A stretch of 53,374 nt of DNA from Clostridia bacterium (GCA_017450945.1 JAFSSP010000005.1:1-53374); one strand, 5' to 3'; shown: positions 6,840 through 14,264, numbered from the stretch's first letter. Notes: generated by a model from the letters alone, not told the origin. Made by a program: numbers and translations.

Positions 6840-8072
6840 ATGATTCATGCACAACTTGCAGACCTGCTTCGCCCGGAATCTTTTGACGATATCGTCGGCC
6901 AGGATCACCTGTTCGGCGAGCGCGGTGTCATCCGGCGGATGCTTGCCGGCGGGCGCATTACTAACATGATCTTTTTCGGCCCTCCCGGTACCGGAAAAAC
7001 CACCGCCGCGACCATCATTGCAAAGGCCTCCGGCATGACCTTCCGCAAGCTCAATGCGACGTCTGCCTCTCTTGCCGATGTCAAGGCGATCATTTCCGAG
7101 ACCGATAACATTTTTGGCGCAGGCGGCATTCTTCTGTACCTCGATGAGATCCAGTATTTCAACCGCAAGCAACAGCAGTCGCTTCTTGAATATATGGAGG
7201 ACGGTCGCATCACGCTCATCGCGTCTACCACCGAAAATCCGCATTTTTACGTTTATAACGCGATCCTCTCGCGCTCCTCGCTCTTTGAGTTCAAGCCGGT
7301 CACAAAAGAGGCTGTTCGCCCGGTGCTTTTGCGCGCGCTCGACTATCTCAACCGCGAATCGGGAAAAGAGAAGACCGTCTCGGACGACGTGCTCTCTTAC
7401 GTTGGTTCCGCATCGGGTGGCGACGTTCGGCGTTCGATCGTCCTGTTTGAGAACGCCTACCATGCGGCCGAGGGAGAGATTACAAAGGAGGACGTCGACC
7501 GTTTTGACGCCGGCATCCTTTCCTTCAACGACGACGTACATTACGATCTTTTGTCCTGCCTGCAAAAATCCATCCGTGGTTCCGACCCGGATGCGGCGAT
7601 CTTCTATCTTGCAAAGTTGCTTTCGATGGGCGAGCTTCTTTCGGCCTGCCGACGCCTTCAGGTGATCGCCTCGGAGGATATCGGCCTTGCTTATCCGCAA
7701 GCGGCGGCGATCGTCCGTGCCTGTTGCGAGTCGGCCGTTGAGTTGGGATTGCCGGAAGCCGGGATCCCGCTCTCCAACGCGACCATCCTGCTTGCCACCG
7801 CTCCCAAATCCAACTCGGCCAACAAAGCCTACGAGGCGGCAATGGCAAAGGTTCAAGAAGGAAAGGGCGTCACGGTTCCAAAGCACCTGCAAAGCCCGTT
7901 GTTCAAGGGATATCTTTATCCGCACAGCTATGAAAACCACTATGTCAACCAGCAATATTTGCCGGACGACCTTCTCGGCAGCGTCTTTTACCGCCCGGGC
8001 GAGAACAAGACCGAGCAAGCGGCAAAGGATTACTGGGACGTTATCAAAAAGAATACAAAAAAAGAGCTGTAA
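6840..8072 (+). CDS. rarA: Replication-associated recombination protein A (RarA/MgsA)
   Basis: 410 residues, a AAA+ ATPase of the clamp-loader clade that acts at stalled forks. N-terminal LADLLRPESFDDIVGQDHL is characteristic. Walker A is GPPGTGKTT (about 48-56), Walker B LLYLDEIQYF (about 98-107; the second family residue is Gln where many have His), and sensor 1 IASTTENP. The C-terminal half contains the tetramerisation domain, with the conserved YLAKLLSMGE, SEDIGLAYPQA and LLATAPKSNSAN, and ends with the usual PHSYENHYVNQQYLPD. ATG with AAAGGAGG upstream. Its stop codon lies in the loop of a strong hairpin terminator. Confidence 0.96.
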   Translation: MIHAQLADLLRPESFDDIVGQDHLFGERGVIRRMLAGGRITNMIFFGPPGTGKTTAATIIAKASGMTFRKLNATSASLADVKAIISETDNIFGAGGILLYLDEIQYFNRKQQQSLLEYMEDGRITLIASTTENPHFYVYNAILSRSSLFEFKPVTKEAVRPVLLRALDYLNRESGKEKTVSDDVLSYVGSASGGDVRRSIVLFENAYHAAEGEITKEDVDRFDAGILSFNDDVHYDLLSCLQKSIRGSDPDAAIFYLAKLLSMGELLSACRRLQVIASEDIGLAYPQAAAIVRACCESAVELGLPEAGIPLSNATILLATAPKSNSANKAYEAAMAKVQEGKGVTVPKHLQSPLFKGYLYPHSYENHYVNQQYLPDDLLGSVFYRPGENKTEQAAKDYWDVIKKNTKKEL

Positions 8073-8089
8073 GGCTCTTTTTTTGTATT
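8052..8089. terminator. Bidirectional terminator embedded in the end of rarA
   Basis: A perfect 16-bp inverted repeat (AATACAAAAAAAGAGC at 8052-8067 and its complement at 8074-8089) with the rarA TAA at 8070-8072 in the loop. It has T-runs on both strands, so it can also stop leftward transcripts from the cysK operon. Confidence 0.85.
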
Positions 8090-8367
8090 AGGCACCAGAG
8101 ATTCGAACCCAATCGGTTTTTGCAGGCGGTTTTCCGCCCATGCATTGTCAAAGCCCTTGCCAATACCGGCGTATTGCCTGCGGGCTTTTTCGCGCCTCGA
8201 CGAAAAACAGCTCTGTAAAAACTGCTACGCACCTATCGCCAAGACAGTTTTGAGGGGTTTCAGCCGCAGAGGTCGCAGTCCTACTGGAGGTAGGACAAGG
8301 CCGATAAGGCGCAAAAGCACCGAAACTGTCCGCCGAGAGGCGGTCGGGTTCGAATCTCTGGCGCCTA
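8089..8367. repeat. 279-bp inverted-repeat-bounded structured element, unidentified
   Basis: A 22-nt arm (8089-8110, TAGGCACCAGAGATTCGAAC then CC) is matched in inverted orientation at 8346-8367 with one difference. As minus-strand RNA the odd position makes a G-U pair; as plus-strand RNA it is an A-C mismatch, favouring the minus strand. Inside are nested hairpins: TGCA/TGCA plus GGCGG-TTTT-CCGCC (8121-8144), a long hairpin at 8150-8187 (AAAGCCC with GGGCTTT, AATAC with GTATT), GACAGTTT (8243-8250) with AAACTGTC (8323-8330) enclosing GTCCTAC/GTAGGAC, and CCGCC-GAGA-GGCGG (8331-8344). The arms resemble a tRNA T-arm (GGTTCGAATC) but no tRNA can be folded. No coding frame is credible. It could be a structured 3' UTR, a non-coding RNA or a MITE-like element. 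Confidence 0.7.
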
Positions 8368-8814
8368 GGGAAGCGGAACAAAGGGAAGCTCGATCCGATT
8401 GCCTGAGGAGGCGGCATTAGCCTCTTTTTCGTCTTGACTCTCGGCTTTCCCGGCTTGAACAGGTTCGTTGTTTTGCGGTTCGTCGGGAGTTGGAGAATCC
8501 TCTTCGTCTTCCTCTGCCTCTTCCTGCTCATCGGTTTGCTTATTTTCCTCTTTTTGAGGCTTTTCGTTTTGCTCGGTTTCCTGCTGGTTTTGTGATTCCT
8601 CTTGGTGGTCGGGTTCCTCGCTTGGCGGGGGATCGTTTTCGGAGTCTTTTGCAGGCGGCGTTTCGATTTCTTCTTTTTCTTTTTCAGGAGTCACTTGCTC
8701 TTCTTGGCCGGGTTGCTCGGTTTGCTCGGGATTTGTTTGTTTTTTGGAAAGGCCGCAGGCGACAAGGGCAAAGCAAAGAAGCAGAAGAAGTGCGGCAATG
8801 AAAAATCGTTTCAT
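8365..8814 (-). CDS. Lipoprotein with an acidic low-complexity tail
   Basis: 149 residues. Signal peptide with lipobox LVAC (Cys at residue 20), then about 115 residues almost entirely Glu, Gln, Pro, Asn, Lys and Asp, and a short end (SSGNRIELPFVPLP). No domain is recognisable. It starts 15 nt after the cysK stop with AGCGAGGATC upstream, so it is translated from the cysK transcript. Its stop codon lies within the right arm of the 279-bp inverted-repeat element. The architecture (lipobox plus charged linker) resembles the lipoproteins near 2.1-3.2 kb, but the sequence does not. Function unknown. Confidence 0.8.
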   Translation of the reverse strand: MKRFFIAALLLLLCFALVACGLSKKQTNPEQTEQPGQEEQVTPEKEKEEIETPPAKDSENDPPPSEEPDHQEESQNQQETEQNEKPQKEENKQTDEQEEAEEDEEDSPTPDEPQNNEPVQAGKAESQDEKEANAASSGNRIELPFVPLP

Positions 8815-8829
8815 GGTGATCCTCGCTTG

Positions 8830-9750
8830 TTATTGAAATAATTGTGTGGAGAGGTAGCGTTCGCCGGTATCCGGCAGGAGAGCAACAAAGGTGGCGCCGT
8901 TCCATTCGGGGCGGGAGAGGAGAAGCATTGCCGCGTGGAGCGCGGCTCCCGAGCTGATCCCAACCAGCAGGCCCTCCGCATTTGCAAAGGCTTTGGCGGC
9001 CTTAAATGCCTCCTCTTCGGTGACGGCGATTACGTCGTCCAGCACGCCGCGACTCAGGTTTTCCGGCACAAAGTTTGCGCCAATGCCCTGGAGTCCGTGC
9101 GGGCCGGTGATGCCTCTGGAAAGGAGTGGGGAAGCGGCAGGCTCTACCGCCGCAATAAAGCAATCCGGATTTTGTTCTTTGAGATATTTTCCAACGCCAG
9201 AGATGGTGCCGCCGGTTCCAACGCCGGCAACAAAACCGTCCACCCATTTTGCGTCCTTCCAGATCTCAGGGCCGGTGGTTCTGTAGTGCGCCGCCGGGTT
9301 TGCGGGGTTGTCAAACTGAGAGGGAATAAAGCTGTCCGGAATCTTTTTGGCAAGCTCCAGCGCCTTGTTTACGGCGCCTTTCATTCCGGCTTTTCCGGGG
9401 GTAAGGACAAGTTCGGCTCCGTAGGCGGCAAGGAGTGCGCGCCGCTCGGGGCTCATGGTGTCCGGCATGGTCAAAATCATGCGGTATCCTCTTGCCGCGG
9501 CAATGGCGGCAAGGCCAATGCCGGTGTTTCCGCTGGTCGGCTCGATCACGGTTCCGCCGGGGCGCAGTTTTCCGCTTTTTTCGGCCTCGTCCAACATGGC
9601 AAGGGCAATGCGATCCTTGGCGCTTCCGGCCGGATTGAAGGATTCGAGCTTGCAGAGCAGTCGCCCGTGGATATCGCACGCCTTTTCAAAGCGTTTTGGC
9701 TCGTAAAGCGGCGTTTTTCCAATGAGATCCTCGAGTTTTTTGTAGATCAT
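8830..9750 (-). CDS. cysK: Cysteine synthase (O-acetylserine sulfhydrylase)
   Basis: 306 residues, the normal length. A PLP enzyme that makes cysteine from O-acetylserine and sulfide. PLP lysine in SFNPAGSAKDR (Lys45), the phosphate/substrate loop EPTSGNTGIGLA (about 72-83), the glycine loop VGTGGTISGVG (about 173-183) and the C-terminal SSGAALHAA. The family's usual SVKDR is SAKDR here, a variant found in many CysK. The ATG at 9750 was chosen; the ribosome site is weak (TTTGGGG), and an in-frame TTG five codons upstream is possible. It has its own promoter (9786-9814) and a second, upstream leader-bearing promoter (10020-10048), and is followed by a lipoprotein gene. Confidence 0.95.
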   Translation of the reverse strand: MIYKKLEDLIGKTPLYEPKRFEKACDIHGRLLCKLESFNPAGSAKDRIALAMLDEAEKSGKLRPGGTVIEPTSGNTGIGLAAIAAARGYRMILTMPDTMSPERRALLAAYGAELVLTPGKAGMKGAVNKALELAKKIPDSFIPSQFDNPANPAAHYRTTGPEIWKDAKWVDGFVAGVGTGGTISGVGKYLKEQNPDCFIAAVEPAASPLLSRGITGPHGLQGIGANFVPENLSRGVLDDVIAVTEEEAFKAAKAFANAEGLLVGISSGAALHAAMLLLSRPEWNGATFVALLPDTGERYLSTQLFQ

Positions 9751-9785
9751 AGCCCAATACCCCAAACTTACAAGATTTCATCTTC

Positions 9786-9814
9786 ATTTTAGCATTTTGC
9801 GCCCCGGTTGTCAA
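9786..9814 (-). promoter_or_regulatory. Proximal cysK promoter
   Basis: Minus strand TTGACA (9814-9809), 17-nt spacer, TAAAAT (9791-9786). Confidence 0.85.
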
Positions 9815-9829
9815 GGAGAGGAGGAAAAA

Positions 9830-10013
9830 AGAAGAAAATAAAACTCGAACCATTCACGTTGCGTGAGCAAACAAATCATGCGGCCGCGGAAAAATCCGCG
9901 GCCGCAATTTATGCCGGTAGGCAATTCATGTTGCAATCTTAGAGCAACAAATCATGATTTTGCAATATCTCCGTCCTTACAGTGTATGGTGTATTTGCCA
10001 GTGTTGTATGATG
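9830..10013 (-). promoter_or_regulatory. Leader-like region with tiny Cys-containing ORFs and a GC palindrome
   Basis: Expected transcript of the distal promoter. It contains three tiny frames with cysteine codons: 9955-9926 (MICCSKIAT, TGT-TGC adjacent), overlapped by ATGA with 9929-9909 (MNCLPA), and one from 9879 (MICLLTQREW...). A perfect palindrome (GCGGCCGCGGA at 9880-9890 and its complement at 9895-9905) lies between the second and third. Two related modules (9851-9879 and 9922-9955) share ATTCA-GTTGC and an AAATCATG end. It could be a cysteine-sensing attenuator of cysK or a dispersed intergenic repeat. The ribosome site (AAGGACGGAG) is 13 nt from the first ATG, longer than ideal. Confidence 0.4.
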
Positions 10014-10019
10014 TTCCAT

Positions 10020-10048
10020 ATTTTAACACAAATCATCATGTTTGTCAA
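10020..10048 (-). promoter_or_regulatory. Distal promoter upstream of cysK
   Basis: Minus strand TTGACA (10048-10043), 17-nt spacer, TAAAAT (10025-10020). It reads into the leader-like region, then cysK. Confidence 0.8.
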
Positions 10049-10120
10049 TCTTGTTTTTTCCAAAATGTAGTGAATATATATTCAATCAAAAGAGCCGGAT
10101 TTTGTCTCAAAAAGCAAAAG

Positions 10121-10160
10121 GAAAGGGGAGAACCTCTACGGAAGTTCTCCCTTTTTCTTT
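10121..10160. terminator. Terminator of the cold-shock gene
   Basis: GGGAGAAC (10126-10133) pairs with GTTCTCCC (10144-10151), with T-rich tracts on both sides; it lies about 20 nt past the stop of the minus-strand cold-shock gene. Confidence 0.75.
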
Positions 10161-10169
10161 TGACGTGTT

Positions 10170-10400
10170 TTATTCGGCCGATTCTTCTTTGATCGGGCAA
10201 ACGTTGATCGCTCTGAGCTTTTCGCTGTTCTTAGGATCCGGCTCGGTATCAAACGTCACCTTTTGTCCTTCGGTCAGTGTTTTGAATCCTTCCACCTGGA
10301 TAGCGGAGAAGTGCACGAACACATCGTCGCCGCCGTTGTCGTTGGAGATGAATCCATAGCCTTTTTCAGCGTTGAACCACTTGACTGTACCGTTGTTCAT
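10170..10400 (-). CDS. csp: Cold-shock domain protein (CspA/CspB family)
   Basis: 76 residues, a single OB-fold cold-shock domain that binds single-stranded RNA or DNA and melts secondary structure. RNP1 is KGYGFISND (about 13-21) and RNP2 VFVHFSAI (about 27-34). The Csp start [16 protein letters not shown] is canonical. After the domain the tail [11 protein letters not shown] is slightly longer than in 66-67-residue Csps and contains a Cys. GGAGG precedes the ATG. The leader is about 100 nt from the mapped promoter-like site, in line with the long, structured 5' UTRs that give cold control in this family. Confidence 0.96.
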   Translation of the reverse strand: MNNGTVKWFNAEKGYGFISNDNGGDDVFVHFSAIQVEGFKTLTEGQKVTFDTEPDPKNSEKLRAINVCPIKEESAE

Positions 10401-10507
10401 ACGGGTACCTCCATGTTAAAATTTGTGTACCCGGAAACACCAATGCTTTACTGGCGAGGTCGTGCTAATTCGCAAGAAGGATTCGAAGTTATCACGAATA
10501 CAGAGTG

Positions 10508-10536
10508 ATTTTAACATGTTATTCCTTTCATGTCAA
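10508..10536 (-). promoter_or_regulatory. Promoter of the cold-shock gene
   Basis: Minus strand TTGACA (10536-10531), 17-nt spacer, TAAAAT (10513-10508), leaving an untranslated leader of about 100 nt. TGTTAAAATC near the start and ATTTTAACAT just before the ribosome site are complementary, so the leader can close on itself. Confidence 0.85.
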
Positions 10537-10595
10537 TAGTTTTTTTGTATTTTTTAGAATATTTTTATCATTTTTTTGAAAAAATATCGAAAATC

Positions 10596-10624
10596 TTGAC
10601 AATTTGCAGGGGATCTGCTATAAT
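10596..10624 (+). promoter_or_regulatory. Promoter of the riboswitch-exchanger gene
   Basis: TTGACA (10596-10601), 17-nt spacer, TATAAT (10619-10624). Confidence 0.88.
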
Positions 10625-10635
10625 AAAGACACCAA

Positions 10636-10784
10636 AAATGTTCATGGGAACATTTTGCGTGGGGGAGTAGTTGCCGCTCTTTGGCGGGACAAGTCAACAA
10701 CCTCGGACGCTTTTTGCGCCCTGGCTTGTCATAGTAATGAGACTTGCGCATACGGAAGAGTCGTATGCGGAGTCTTTCTTTTTT
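10636..10784 (+). promoter_or_regulatory. yybP-ykoY manganese riboswitch with terminator
   Basis: The aptamer is recognised from GGGGGAGTAG (about 10661), GGCGGGACAAGTCAACA, and the matching CCCTGGCTTGTCATAG then TAATGAGACTT (to about 10745), the conserved loops of the yybP-ykoY class, which binds Mn2+. Directly after it AGACT (10740-10744) pairs with AGTCT (10771-10775) and GCATACG with CGTATGC, followed by TTTCTTTTTT: an intrinsic terminator that shares the end of the aptamer. The expected logic is transcription on at high Mn2+. A separate hairpin (AAAATGTTC/GAACATTTT, 10636-10657) precedes the aptamer. Confidence 0.9.
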
Positions 10785-10795
10785 GGAGGAGTTTT

Positions 10796-11833
10796 ATGGA
10801 TCATCTGATCGATCTTGCGCGCGACGGAATTGTTTCCTTCTTTTCCGGCTTTTTGAATTGGGGAAACGCGATCCCGATCATGGTAAATCTTTTGTTCCTT
10901 GCCGTGGGGCTGTTTGTCATTGTCAAGGGCGGCGACCTGTTTGTGGACGCGGCAACCTGGATCGCAGAGGTATCCGGCATTCCGAAATTCATTGTGGGCG
11001 CTACGGTGGTCAGCCTTGCCACCACCTTGCCCGAGCTTTTGACCTCGGCCTTTGCCGCGGCCAAAGGGAGCACCGATATGGCCATTGGAAACGCCGTTGG
11101 CAGTGTGACGGCAAACATCGGCCTGATCATGGCGATCTCGCTCATCGCCATGCCGTCGATCATCCGCCGCAAAGATTATTGGCCGAAAATTGCAATGATG
11201 CTCGGCGCGGCGCTGGTCATTGTGATCTCCGGGCTGTTTGGAAGCGTGAATCTCGTTGCCTGCGTGATCCTTGCGATTTTGTTCGGCGTCAACGTCTGGG
11301 AGAACATCCACGCGGCAAAGGCCGCTTCCAAAGAACAGGCTGACGCAGAGGAAAAAGTGCGGCCGCCGCATGACGGCAAAACGGTTGCAAAAAACATTTT
11401 CAAATTTGTTTTCGGTGCCGCGGGAATTGTGATCGGCGCGCAACTTTTGGTCAATTCGGGTTCTTCTTTGGCTTCGGCCGCAGGCGTTTCCGAGCGCGTG
11501 ATCTCGGTGACGCTCATCGCCGTTGGGACCTCGCTCCCCGAGCTGGTCACTACGATCACGGCCATTGTCAAAAAGCAATCCGATCTTTCGGTTGGCAACA
11601 TCATTGGCGCGAACATCATTGATCTCTCGCTTATTCTGCCGATCTGCGCCTTCCTTTCCGGCAAGGCACTTCCGGTCACTTCGGCGATCGCGGCCATCGA
11701 TTTTCCCGCGGTTCTCATTGTTGGGGCGGTTGCCTGCATTCCGACGCTCATCACCAAAAAATTCCAGCGTTGGCAGGGAATTGCACTACTGCTGATCTAT
11801 GTTCTGTATCTGACCATTACCGTTCTGCGCTAA
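10796..11833 (+). CDS. CaCA-family cation exchanger (YrbG-like), Mn-regulated
   Basis: 345 residues with about 10 membrane helices in two inverted halves, split by a hydrophilic loop (about 165-190). The alpha-repeats are ATVVSLATTLPELLTSAFAA (about 65-84) and IAVGTSLPELVTTITAIV, each with the Glu used for cation binding, then GNAVGSVTANIG and GNIIGANIIDL. CaCA proteins exchange Ca2+ or other cations for Na+ or H+. The start at ATG 10796 has TTGGAGGAG upstream; longer frames would run through the riboswitch. Control by a Mn2+ riboswitch suggests manganese export as the physiological role, although the family is annotated as Ca2+/Na+ antiporter. The classic GNxxGSN of the first repeat is altered. 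Confidence 0.9.
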   Translation: MDHLIDLARDGIVSFFSGFLNWGNAIPIMVNLLFLAVGLFVIVKGGDLFVDAATWIAEVSGIPKFIVGATVVSLATTLPELLTSAFAAAKGSTDMAIGNAVGSVTANIGLIMAISLIAMPSIIRRKDYWPKIAMMLGAALVIVISGLFGSVNLVACVILAILFGVNVWENIHAAKAASKEQADAEEKVRPPHDGKTVAKNIFKFVFGAAGIVIGAQLLVNSGSSLASAAGVSERVISVTLIAVGTSLPELVTTITAIVKKQSDLSVGNIIGANIIDLSLILPICAFLSGKALPVTSAIAAIDFPAVLIVGAVACIPTLITKKFQRWQGIALLLIYVLYLTITVLR

Positions 11834-11848
11834 AGAAAAAACTGTCGA

Positions 11849-11877
11849 TTGACATTTCTTTGCGCGAGTGCTATAAT
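11849..11877 (+). promoter_or_regulatory. Promoter of the BspA-like lipoprotein gene
   Basis: TTGACA (11849-11854), 17-nt spacer, TATAAT (11872-11877). Confidence 0.88.
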
Positions 11878-11923
11878 GAAATTGTAAAATGCCGATTGCA
11901 AGACTTTGAAAGGAGGCACCAAT

Positions 11924-13342
11924 ATGAAATTGCGGTGGATTTTTTTGATGGTTACCGTGTGCCTCTTTCTGTCTTTTTCCTTGTCCGGCTGTCGTAAGGA
12001 CACGCCGAACGATTCGGGAATTGACGAATTGCACGATATTCCTATCTCGCATTCCGACGATCAAAACAAAGAGAACGAAGACGAAGACGTGGACAAAACG
12101 CTCGACGGCAATACTGCCGATCACGATCCCGTTCTCCCCGATCCTGTCGTAGATCCGGACAATCAAGAGCTTATCTACTGGAACGTTTTGTTCCGGGATG
12201 AATTCGGAACGCAGATCGAACTGCAAAAAGTAAAAAACGGGGAAGGCGCAATTCCTCCCACGCCGCGCAGGGTCGACGGTTACCGCTTTTCGGAGTGGGA
12301 CAGGGAATGCAACGTCATTACCTCCAATCTCATTGTTACGGCGCGATATACCCCGCTTGACCCGGACGATGTGGCACGGCTCCAATATTCCGAGCCTACG
12401 GAAGACGGCACTTGCTCGATCGAAGGAATCGGCACTTTTGTCTCGAATTTTCTGGTCATCCCGGAGTTCTCTCCGGACGGTGCCAAAGTGGTCTCTGTCG
12501 CAAATAATGCCTTTTACAATCAAAAATTGCCGTCCAAGATCACGATTCCAAAAACGATTCGGGCCGTTGGTGATCTTGCTTTTGCCAATTCGAACGGACT
12601 TTCCGAGCTGACTTTGGAAGGCATGCCTTCGTATATCTCCCAAACTGCTTTTTCCGGCTGTAAGGATTTGCACCGTCTGGTTTTTGGAGACGCGATCAAC
12701 GTGATCACCGCAAGTCAGATGCTTTGGCTCGGGCCGCTCAAAAACGAACTGTTTTCGGTTTCGCTCGGTAAAAACGTCACCGAGATCGAAAGCGGCACTT
12801 TTGAAGATTGCACCCATCTTGTTGAACTTAAAAATCATTCTCCTTTGTACATCGTCAATGGCTCTTCGGAATCGGGCGGGATCGGATTGCATTTGATCGA
12901 ATTGGTTCAGGATGATACCGATAAAATTATTGAAGCAGGCAATTTCTTCTTCTACCGCCGCGCGGAAGACGGGGCCGACATCCTCTTTTATGCCCGTCCC
13001 GAGTGCGTTGAGGAGGGAACTCTGACCCTTCCGGAAGATGTTGGAAACGGAATCGTTTCCTATGAGATTTTGCCGCATGTGTTTGAGGGATGGACCAACA
13101 TTGAAAAACTGGTTGTTTCGAGCCGGGTGATCAAGATCGGTGAATCCGCGTTTTACGGCTGCGAAGGTTTCAAAATCGTCATCTTTGAGTCTTCGTTGCC
13201 CGATATGGAGAATTACGCATTCTCATATACTTCAATATTTGATTTGTACGTTTCCAATATCGAGTATACCCATTCGTTGGACGAGCCTGAGAACAATGGC
13301 AATTATTGGCACTTTGTTCACGGCCAACTTGTGATGTGGTAA
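11924..13342 (+). CDS. BspA-like leucine-rich-repeat lipoprotein
   Basis: 472 residues. Signal peptide with lipobox LSGC (Cys at about residue 23), then an acidic linker to about residue 75. Residues about 82-140 (YWNVLFRDEFGTQIE, then GYRFSEWDRE) resemble a Listeria-Bacteroides (InlB B-type) repeat. From about 150 the protein has BspA-type LRR_5 repeats (VVSVANNAFYNQKLPSKITI, LAFANSNGLSELTLEG, TAFSGCKDLHRLVFGD, GTFEDCTHLVEL, HVFEGWTNIEKLVV, SAFYGCEGFKIVIF). Such proteins sit on the cell surface and often bind host or polymer ligands. The ATG at 11924 follows AAAGGAGG. It has a consensus promoter of its own and a strong terminator behind, so it is monocistronic. Confidence 0.9.
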   Translation: MKLRWIFLMVTVCLFLSFSLSGCRKDTPNDSGIDELHDIPISHSDDQNKENEDEDVDKTLDGNTADHDPVLPDPVVDPDNQELIYWNVLFRDEFGTQIELQKVKNGEGAIPPTPRRVDGYRFSEWDRECNVITSNLIVTARYTPLDPDDVARLQYSEPTEDGTCSIEGIGTFVSNFLVIPEFSPDGAKVVSVANNAFYNQKLPSKITIPKTIRAVGDLAFANSNGLSELTLEGMPSYISQTAFSGCKDLHRLVFGDAINVITASQMLWLGPLKNELFSVSLGKNVTEIESGTFEDCTHLVELKNHSPLYIVNGSSESGGIGLHLIELVQDDTDKIIEAGNFFFYRRAEDGADILFYARPECVEEGTLTLPEDVGNGIVSYEILPHVFEGWTNIEKLVVSSRVIKIGESAFYGCEGFKIVIFESSLPDMENYAFSYTSIFDLYVSNIEYTHSLDEPENNGNYWHFVHGQLVMW

Positions 13343-13349
13343 ACGAAAA

Positions 13350-13391
13350 GGCTTCCGGAAAAAGCACGCTTTTTTCGGAAGCCTCTCTTTT
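13350..13391. terminator. Bidirectional terminator
   Basis: GGCTTCCGGAAAAAGC pairs with GCTTTTTTCGGAAGCC, followed by TCTCTTTTTT on plus and a T-rich tract on minus. It separates converging genes. Confidence 0.88.
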
Positions 13392-14264
13392 TTACAGCCA
13401 GGTGGGAAACAGGTAAAGGAGGGTTCTCAGATCCGAATAGATCTTTTTGAGCTCGGATTTCGGAAGTGGGTTTTCTCCACGGCCGCATTCGATCGTAAAA
13501 GCCGGGATCTTCATGGTACGAAGACACCAATCGGTAAGACCTCCGTAAGAGGAAAGTCCCTCGGCTCTTTCAAGCCGGTATCCGGATACCGCTTCCATTC
13601 GTTTTGCGATTCGCAGCGAGGAAGGCAACATGACGCCACGGCTTTGATAATAGATCACTTCTCCCTGCGTGTGAAAGGAGAGCACGCCCCGGATCTTCGG
13701 ATGATGCCGCAAAAAGCCGCAAAGATAGGCGACCTCCGGTTCGGATTCGGGCTCTTCTCCGGCAAAGCGGGTAGGCGCGCCGGATTGGATTCCGGAGGCT
13801 GCTTGATACTCCGAAAAGCAGTCGTTGTAGTTGTGGTTGAGATCCACACCTCTGCCGTTTGCCTGCCAGGAAGAAAACGTCTTGCTTCCGCCATTCATGG
13901 CGAGCACGCGCTCTTTGATGGGGTTGTCGTCGGAGATCCCGTGAAAAACATATTCCACGCCGTCCGGATTCAGCATGGGAACAACGTAAAATTTGACGCA
14001 CTCAAAAAGTTCCGCAATAGAGACCCCCGACACCCGTCTTGTGCCCGGATCTTTTGCCTCTTCCAAAAAACGCAAAAGCAGGTCGCTTGTCAGCCATTCC
14101 AGCGCGTGGTGCGTTCCGACGTATAAAACTTCCAGACGTCCGCGCCCGAGCGTCAGCATCGGGATCCCGCGACCGAGCAGGCTTGTTCCAAGGTAGCCAA
14201 AGGAGAGAAGTGGATTTTCTTCTTCCAGTTTCTCTGTGCGGGCAAGCAATTCTTTGTAATCCAT
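13392..14264 (-). CDS. M14 family zinc carboxypeptidase
   Basis: 290 residues, cytoplasmic by sequence (no signal peptide). The fold has the zinc motif HALE in VGTHHALEW (H-x-x-E, about 52-55), NPDGVEY, substrate-binding NGRGVDLNHNY (Arg and Asn, about 137-147), the third zinc ligand in LSFHTQGE (about 200) and the catalytic Glu in TIECGRGENPLP (about 265). Members of this group (gamma-D-glutamyl-meso-DAP peptidase I-like) cleave muropeptides or C-terminal amino acids. The start at 14264 was taken because AAAGGGAAAC precedes it. Single gene between two terminator-separated neighbours. Substrate is an inference; peptidoglycan stem peptides are plausible. Confidence 0.88.
   Translation of the reverse strand: MDYKELLARTEKLEEENPLLSFGYLGTSLLGRGIPMLTLGRGRLEVLYVGTHHALEWLTSDLLLRFLEEAKDPGTRRVSGVSIAELFECVKFYVVPMLNPDGVEYVFHGISDDNPIKERVLAMNGGSKTFSSWQANGRGVDLNHNYNDCFSEYQAASGIQSGAPTRFAGEEPESEPEVAYLCGFLRHHPKIRGVLSFHTQGEVIYYQSRGVMLPSSLRIAKRMEAVSGYRLERAEGLSSYGGLTDWCLRTMKIPAFTIECGRGENPLPKSELKKIYSDLRTLLYLFPTWL

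Noticed and set aside
6471-8018. Long open frame antisense to rarA
   Set aside because: It mirrors codon bias of rarA and has no ribosome site or domain. The same holds for long frames antisense to the P-type ATPase, clpE and tsf genes.
8089-8367. tRNA gene at either end of the inverted-repeat element
   Set aside because: The T-arm-like GGTTCGAATC is present, but no matching acceptor, D-arm or anticodon arm lies within 95 nt on either strand, and the sequence appears in inverted copies.
8089-8367. Retron msr-msd RNA
   Set aside because: Long closing inverted repeat and hairpins are suggestive, but there is no reverse transcriptase gene in the neighbourhood.
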